42,129 nucleotides of DNA from a virus: positions 1-42,129 of the IMG/VR virus record IMGVR_UViG_3300020439_000018. The stretch is one strand, 5' to 3'. Both the position numbers and the translations under genes were made by a program. How positions within the stretch are numbered: position 1 is the stretch's first letter; every line of letters starts with the position of its first letter. The notes under the pieces were generated by a model. The model did no database searches. It was not told where the DNA came from and worked only from the letters and a program-made list of their open reading frames with translations. Of the stretch, positions 38,482 through 42,129 are shown piece by piece.

Positions 38482-39363
38482 TCAGGTGCCACGGTCCCAC
38501 ACGTCAACACCGTGACCATTCGCTCCGCAGATATAGAGGTATCTGCCATTTGGAGAAAAACACATATCCCTAGCCGCTCCCTCTTGGGTTCCGATATACA
38601 AGCTGCTATCGGCATCACTGTTAATTTGGGTTATATCCCATGCAGTGGTTAAATTCCAACTGTAGATGTAGTCCCGAGTTGTTCCAACGACATAAGCAAT
38701 TAAGCCGTCGTCACTCATCCAAAAGGCGATAGGAGTTGCTTCGTTAATAGTAGTGCTTACGTCCAGCAAAGAGCTTTGCGAGTGGTATGTCTCAGTCGTC
38801 ATATCCCATGCTGTACTCAAGCTAAACCTTTTGACCCTGTCAAGCGTATTGTCTATTCCAAACATTTTCGTGCCATCGGGCGAAAAATACACACCCCGGA
38901 AAGTGTCGAACTCAGCGGTAAAGCTTTGGTATCTTGTGTAAGATATGGTCGAAATATCCCAAGCTGTAGACAAAGTGTATTCGTACAAATGATCGTCAAC
39001 ATCGGAACACCACATTTTTGTCCCGTCGGGCTTAAAAAATATGCCGGTGGCCGCAGCATTTAAGCCGTTGCTATAGCTTGAAGTCCTTATGTTTGCTGTG
39101 CTAACCCTGTTACTATGCGACGTTATGTCAAAAGGCGTGCTTAGGTTGTACTCTTCCAGGTTTTCACCAACATCTATGTGGTAAAACTTAGTACCATCTG
39201 GTTTGATAAAAACGCCACGAAGATCGCCGACAGTAGCCCCAGAGTCAACAACAGTATCAAATGCAATATGCGTGTATTCGCTAGCTTCCCTATAGTCAAC
39301 ACCCTCTTCAGCAGAGCTGGTATTGCCTGCAGCCGCCATGAGGTATTTAGCCAGATTGCTCAT
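38482..39363 (-). CDS. Beta-propeller-like tail protein
   Basis: The 293-residue protein carries at least five repeats of roughly 45-50 residues with the pattern G-hFfkPDGTKM-----D--LyeY-LSTaWDIs, for example GVYFSPDGTKMFGID and 'EYTLSTAWDIST'. This suggests a beta-propeller of five or more blades. It ends the fibre gene run, so it is probably a distal receptor-binding module. The start overlaps the preceding fibre gene (ATGA). Confidence 0.78.
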   Translation of the reverse strand: MSNLAKYLMAAAGNTSSAEEGVDYREASEYTHIAFDTVVDSGATVGDLRGVFIKPDGTKFYHIDVGENLEEYNLSTPFDITSHSNRVSTANIRTSSYSNGLNAAATGIFFKPDGTKMWCSDVDDHLYEYTLSTAWDISTISYTRYQSFTAEFDTFRGVYFSPDGTKMFGIDNTLDRVKRFSLSTAWDMTTETYHSQSSLLDVSTTINEATPIAFWMSDDGLIAYVVGTTRDYIYSWNLTTAWDITQINSDADSSLYIGTQEGAARDMCFSPNGRYLYICGANGHGVDVWDRGT

Positions 39364-39782
39364 GCAACGTCTCCGACATGTGCGCCGTAAAGAGTGAGAC
39401 TAAACTTCCACAACACAACAACCGCATAACCAGTGGTTGGCAACGTTGGTGCGCTGCCACCTGTCCAAATCATTGACGGCCAAGTTGCTGTGTAAGACGA
39501 TCCATCAGCAAGGTGCAAAATCATTGCCTCGCCTGCTGCAACTGAATCCGTAAACGTAGTGTTAGCCCCTAGCGTTTTATATTGCACCGCACCATTGCCA
39601 GGATCCAACGCTGTCCCCGTCAGGTTGTAAACCGTATCGGTAAGGCCCACTTCAATCAGTGAGCCACCATCTGTCTTTGTAAAAACGCCGCCGTCTGTTG
39701 TGTTTAGCGCAAGCTCACCAACGACAAGATCGCTTGTTGTCGGATTTGTCGTGCCACGCTTTTGCTTGATTACATTCGCCAT
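39360..39782 (-). CDS. Tail fibre protein, 140 aa
   Basis: It starts with MANVIKQKRGTTNPTTSDLV and VGELALNTTDG, the short N-terminal fibre adaptor motif widespread in marine phages, and ends with a beta-rich C-terminal domain. It is likely a fibre subunit that attaches to another fibre through its N-terminus. It is coupled with both neighbours. Confidence 0.8.
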   Translation of the reverse strand: MANVIKQKRGTTNPTTSDLVVGELALNTTDGGVFTKTDGGSLIEVGLTDTVYNLTGTALDPGNGAVQYKTLGANTTFTDSVAAGEAMILHLADGSSYTATWPSMIWTGGSAPTLPTTGYAVVVLWKFSLTLYGAHVGDVA

Positions 39783-40861
39783 CAGAACGTTCCACCATCA
39801 ACAGTCGAGCTGTTTGACAAATAATCAGTGCCAGCAGTTGCAGCGGTAAACGCTCCAGTGCCGTTACCTTTCAAAATGCCGGTCAAAGTGGTTGCGCCTG
39901 TTCCGCCGTCTGCAACAGCAAGCGTTCCAGTAAGACCTGAAGCGCCAAGGTCTACCTGCATTGACTGGGGCGAGTCGCCTGTAAAAACTAAGCCGCCATT
40001 AGACAGCAGCTTGGTGCTAACCGTTGAACCGCTGACACTGATACCATTGCCAGCACTAACGCTTGAGCCGCCTGAAGACGCAATCGTGATTGAACCACTG
40101 CCTTCAGTGATCGTGACGTTGCTGCCTGCTGTCAGTGTTGCAAGCGTGTAACCACTTCCATTGCCAATCAGCAACTGACCATTAGATGGTGCAGCAGTTA
40201 AACCAGTGCCGCCATAAGCGCGACCAATGGTGCTGCCGTTCCAGGTGCCAGTGGCGATGGTGCCAACAGTAGTAAGGCTGGAGCTAGTAACACCAGAACC
40301 AAGAGTGCTAGCACTAAGAACGCTGGTGCCATTGATCTTAAATTCTTTGCCGGAAGCAATGTTGACATGCTCCGAAAAGTCCCAGCTGTCAGTGCTGTTC
40401 GTCCAAACAATCGTGTGATCAGTTGCGCCTTTCAGCGTGATGCCACCACCGTCAGCAGTTGTATCGGTAGGCGTAGCAACGCTGCCCAGCTCAATGTTTT
40501 TATCGTCAACAGTCAGCGTTGTTGAGTTGACCGTCGTGGTCGTTCCATCGACCTGAAGATTGCCTGTGACCGTCAGGTTGTTGCTAAACGTGGTATTGCC
40601 CGACAACGTGGCACCACTCAGGTCAACCGTTCCAGTAAATGTTTTATTGCCGCTGATCGTTTGGTTTGAGGTCAGCGTTGTAAACGCACCAGAACCCCCG
40701 ATCGAAATAATTGAACTTGCTTCGCCGCCACCGGCATCGCCAAACCCGTAATAGAGAATGTTATCGACTTCGCTAAAAGCGGGTTCACTCGGGGCAAGGC
40801 TGCTTGGAGCGCCAGACGCACCACCAGATGCACGCTTCTTCAGTCGGATGGTGTTTGCCAT
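39782..40861 (-). CDS. Tail fibre protein, 359 aa
   Basis: The N-terminus MANTIRLKKRASGGASGAPS with LAPSEPAFSEVDNILYYGFG is the adaptor motif also used by its neighbour. The rest consists of Thr/Ser/Gly-rich beta repeats (VDLSGATLSGNTTFSNNLTV, GNLQVDGTTTTVNST, 'YGGTGLTAAP'), typical of trimeric shaft domains. It is probably a tail fibre shaft. No enzyme motif. Confidence 0.82.
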   Translation of the reverse strand: MANTIRLKKRASGGASGAPSSLAPSEPAFSEVDNILYYGFGDAGGGEASSIISIGGSGAFTTLTSNQTISGNKTFTGTVDLSGATLSGNTTFSNNLTVTGNLQVDGTTTTVNSTTLTVDDKNIELGSVATPTDTTADGGGITLKGATDHTIVWTNSTDSWDFSEHVNIASGKEFKINGTSVLSASTLGSGVTSSSLTTVGTIATGTWNGSTIGRAYGGTGLTAAPSNGQLLIGNGSGYTLATLTAGSNVTITEGSGSITIASSGGSSVSAGNGISVSGSTVSTKLLSNGGLVFTGDSPQSMQVDLGASGLTGTLAVADGGTGATTLTGILKGNGTGAFTAATAGTDYLSNSSTVDGGTF

Positions 40862-40864
40862 GGC

Positions 40865-41134
40865 TTAAAAATTGCCTCCAAGGACAACGGTGCTAATGGT
40901 CCAGGTTGCGTCTGCCTTGTACTCCCCGGAAGCCGAGTCGTAATAGACAATGCTCTTGTCAACCTTAGCGGTTTGATCAAGGGTTAAATTAAAACCTGCA
41001 GCGCCTTGTGGGCCTTGTGGACCTGCTGTTGTTGCAGTCACCGTTGTTGTGACCGGGCTTTGAACAACTGTTGAAGAACCGTTCTCCGTGACGGTCACAC
41101 TGTTGTTCGTTGTGGTGACGTTTACTGTTGTCAT
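40865..41134 (-). CDS. Small fibre-associated protein, 89 aa
   Basis: The first half is Thr/Val-rich beta (MTTVNVTTTNNSVTVTENGS). A collagen-like GPQGPQGAAG turn (about residues 34-43) follows and then a globular end. Similar short proteins precede fibre genes in marine siphoviruses. It overlaps the preceding stop by 4 bases. Confidence 0.68.
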   Translation of the reverse strand: MTTVNVTTTNNSVTVTENGSSTVVQSPVTTTVTATTAGPQGPQGAAGFNLTLDQTAKVDKSIVYYDSASGEYKADATWTISTVVLGGNF

Positions 41135-41472
41135 GGTGCGGTGTAACCCTGACTGACAAAGATGACGCCTTCCAAGTAATACTCGCGAAGACCGCTTCCG
41201 TTTTCCAGCATCACGTCATACCGCAACTCATCAACAAACGTTGCCGTCTGTGTATCAGTAAGGCTGATCGTGATCTGACCGTTGGTGCGGTTTGTGTAAG
41301 CAATCGCGAAATCCGCGTACTTGGTGGTACGTCCTTCGTTCCAAGCTTGGGCATACGCGGTGTAACCAGTAAGGTCAATCACCGCATCACTGCTGTCCTT
41401 AAACTGCAGCAACAGGCTGTAATCAGCCCGACGCTGCAGCGTGATGTTGTACGTCCCAGGCTGAACAGTCAT
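41131..41472 (-). CDS. Baseplate/fibre-associated protein, 113 aa
   Basis: The product has 'GTYNITLQRRADYSLLLQFK', DLTGYTAYAQAW and 'GQITISLTDTQTATF', the immunoglobulin-like fold pattern of phage baseplate upper proteins. It ends in EGVIFVSQGYT. It is probably an adaptor between tail tip and fibre. Coupled to the next gene (ATGA). Confidence 0.7.
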   Translation of the reverse strand: MTVQPGTYNITLQRRADYSLLLQFKDSSDAVIDLTGYTAYAQAWNEGRTTKYADFAIAYTNRTNGQITISLTDTQTATFVDELRYDVMLENGSGLREYYLEGVIFVSQGYTAP

Positions 41473-41519
41473 GGCAAGCCTCCTGTGGCAAGTCTACTTG
41501 AACTGACTAGCCGTACCAG

Positions 41520-42026
41520 TCAAGAAGGTTCTGTCGGCCAAGTCATGGTGTGAGGGAAACCATCTGCTGCAGTGATGTCACGCAATGCGGTTCGATACGC
41601 CTTCCACTCTGTTTTCTTTGCAGTGGTCAACGGACTGTCAGCCAACACCGTCCAATCACAGGCTGAAAGCTTTTGATCACGCTCTGCACGAATCCTTGTG
41701 GCAACTGCGTTGTCGATTTCAGTGCGGTAAGCAGCTTCGTTGTCAGCGGCTGTGGTGACGTTTCCATCATCATCAGTGGTATCCGTGAAAATCGGACCAG
41801 CAACAAAACGAGTGAACCACTGGCCGTTGATCTCTTCAACGCCATCACGGGTGCTGACGCCATACGGTGCAGTCACCGTCGCTGCCGCACCATTCAAAAC
41901 AGCGTCATAACCAAAGTGGTCCAGCACTTCGGTTGTGATGTTCTTCGGGAAGCTGGTGTTGGGGTTTGCAGCTTTTAGCTGGCTTGTGGTGATGACTTCA
42001 CCAGTGGAGCGGTTGCGGATTTCCAT
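41520..42026 (-). CDS. Tail fibre-region protein, DUF4376-like C-terminus, 168 aa
   Basis: The N-terminus MEIRNRSTGEVITTSQLKAA is an adaptor-like segment and the C-terminal half is helical with acidic and basic residues (EAAYRTEIDNAVATRIRAER, 'DWTVLADSPLT'), which is the layout of phage DUF4376-type tail proteins. It starts 2 bases after the TGA of the DUF7483-type frame at the window end. ATG 42026 is preferred over a TTG further upstream. Confidence 0.72.
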   Translation of the reverse strand: MEIRNRSTGEVITTSQLKAANPNTSFPKNITTEVLDHFGYDAVLNGAAATVTAPYGVSTRDGVEEINGQWFTRFVAGPIFTDTTDDDGNVTTAADNEAAYRTEIDNAVATRIRAERDQKLSACDWTVLADSPLTTAKKTEWKAYRTALRDITAADGFPHTMTWPTEPS

Positions 42027-42028
42027 GA

Positions 42029-42129
42029 TCAAGCAATGGCGAGAAACAGGTAGGTGCCGCCACTGGTGTTCAGTGCAGCAGGTGCTGACGACGTAACTGT
42101 AAAGCCAGCGTTCAACGGATCAATGTAGT
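42029..42129 (-). repeat. Near-copy of bases 1-101: end of the DUF7483 fibre gene
   Basis: These 101 bases equal bases 1-101 except at four sites (16, 21, 22 and 25 of the first copy). Bases 26-101 are identical. All four changes are at third codon positions of the minus-strand frame and keep the residues Phe, Leu, Tyr and Thr, so both encode GGTYLFLAIA then stop. It is either the circular joint of the genome with strain variation, or the 3' end of a second fibre paralogue. Confidence 0.85.

Noticed and set aside
1-42129. tRNA or rRNA genes
   Set aside because: No cloverleaf-like or rRNA-like stretch was recognised by eye; a covariance-model scan would be needed to exclude them fully.

Overview
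The window reads as one essentially complete genome of a cyanobacterial tailed phage with a long non-contractile tail (siphovirus type). Host and type are inferred from gene content. A cyanobacteria-specific AbrB regulator (cyAbrB type) sits in the head cluster, and there is a group-2-like cyanobacterial sigma-70 factor. The tail set follows phage lambda gene order (V, G/GT, H, M, L, K, I, J), and the head set is of the DUF4055-portal/MuF kind. Several tiny genes look like ones I associate from memory with marine cyanophages; no search backs this. I saw no integrase, tRNA, rRNA, CRISPR array, insertion sequence, DNA polymerase, primase or helicase. The last 101 bases repeat the first 101 with four differences, all silent. 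The map is therefore best read as circular or terminally redundant, with a unit of about 42.03 kb.

Layout. (1) From 27.9 kb leftward to base 1, continuing across the joint into 42.0-38.5 kb, nearly all genes lie on the minus strand with short gaps or start/stop overlaps. The order is a lambda-O-like replication initiator carrying iteron-like repeats, small regulators (ribbon-helix-helix and zinc proteins), TerS and TerL, a very basic protein, cyAbrB, a cytosine methyltransferase, DUF4055 portal, MuF protein, scaffold, major capsid protein, decoration protein, connectors, tail tube, tail chaperones G/GT with a -1 frameshift site, tape measure, M, L (with lectin insertions), K, I, J, and a run of tail-fibre genes. 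(2) Genes at 27.9-33.9 kb run rightward and form the early/recombination block: RusA, several very small genes behind repeat-bearing promoters, an HNH-like protein, a RecE-like PD-(D/E)XK exonuclease, an ERF annealing protein, an excisionase-like helix-turn-helix protein, SSB and the sigma factor. (3) A mixed-orientation accessory region at 33.3-38.4 kb holds a possible NblA-like protein, dCTP deaminase, HNH endonuclease, a C39-type cysteine peptidase with small membrane proteins (candidate lysis set), secreted or envelope-like proteins, and a chain of 41-62-residue genes.

How it may work together. The phage appears to use host polymerases, recruited at its own origin by the initiator, and to recombine DNA with the exonuclease/ERF/SSB/RusA set. 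It may redirect host transcription with its sigma factor and cyAbrB. Structural output is tuned by hairpins before the capsid and tail-chaperone genes and by programmed frameshifting. Host contact probably involves protein J, a lectin-bearing L protein, repeated DUF7483-type fibres and a beta-propeller protein.

All assignments come from reading translated sequence and recalling families. No database search was possible, so family names are recognitions, not search results.
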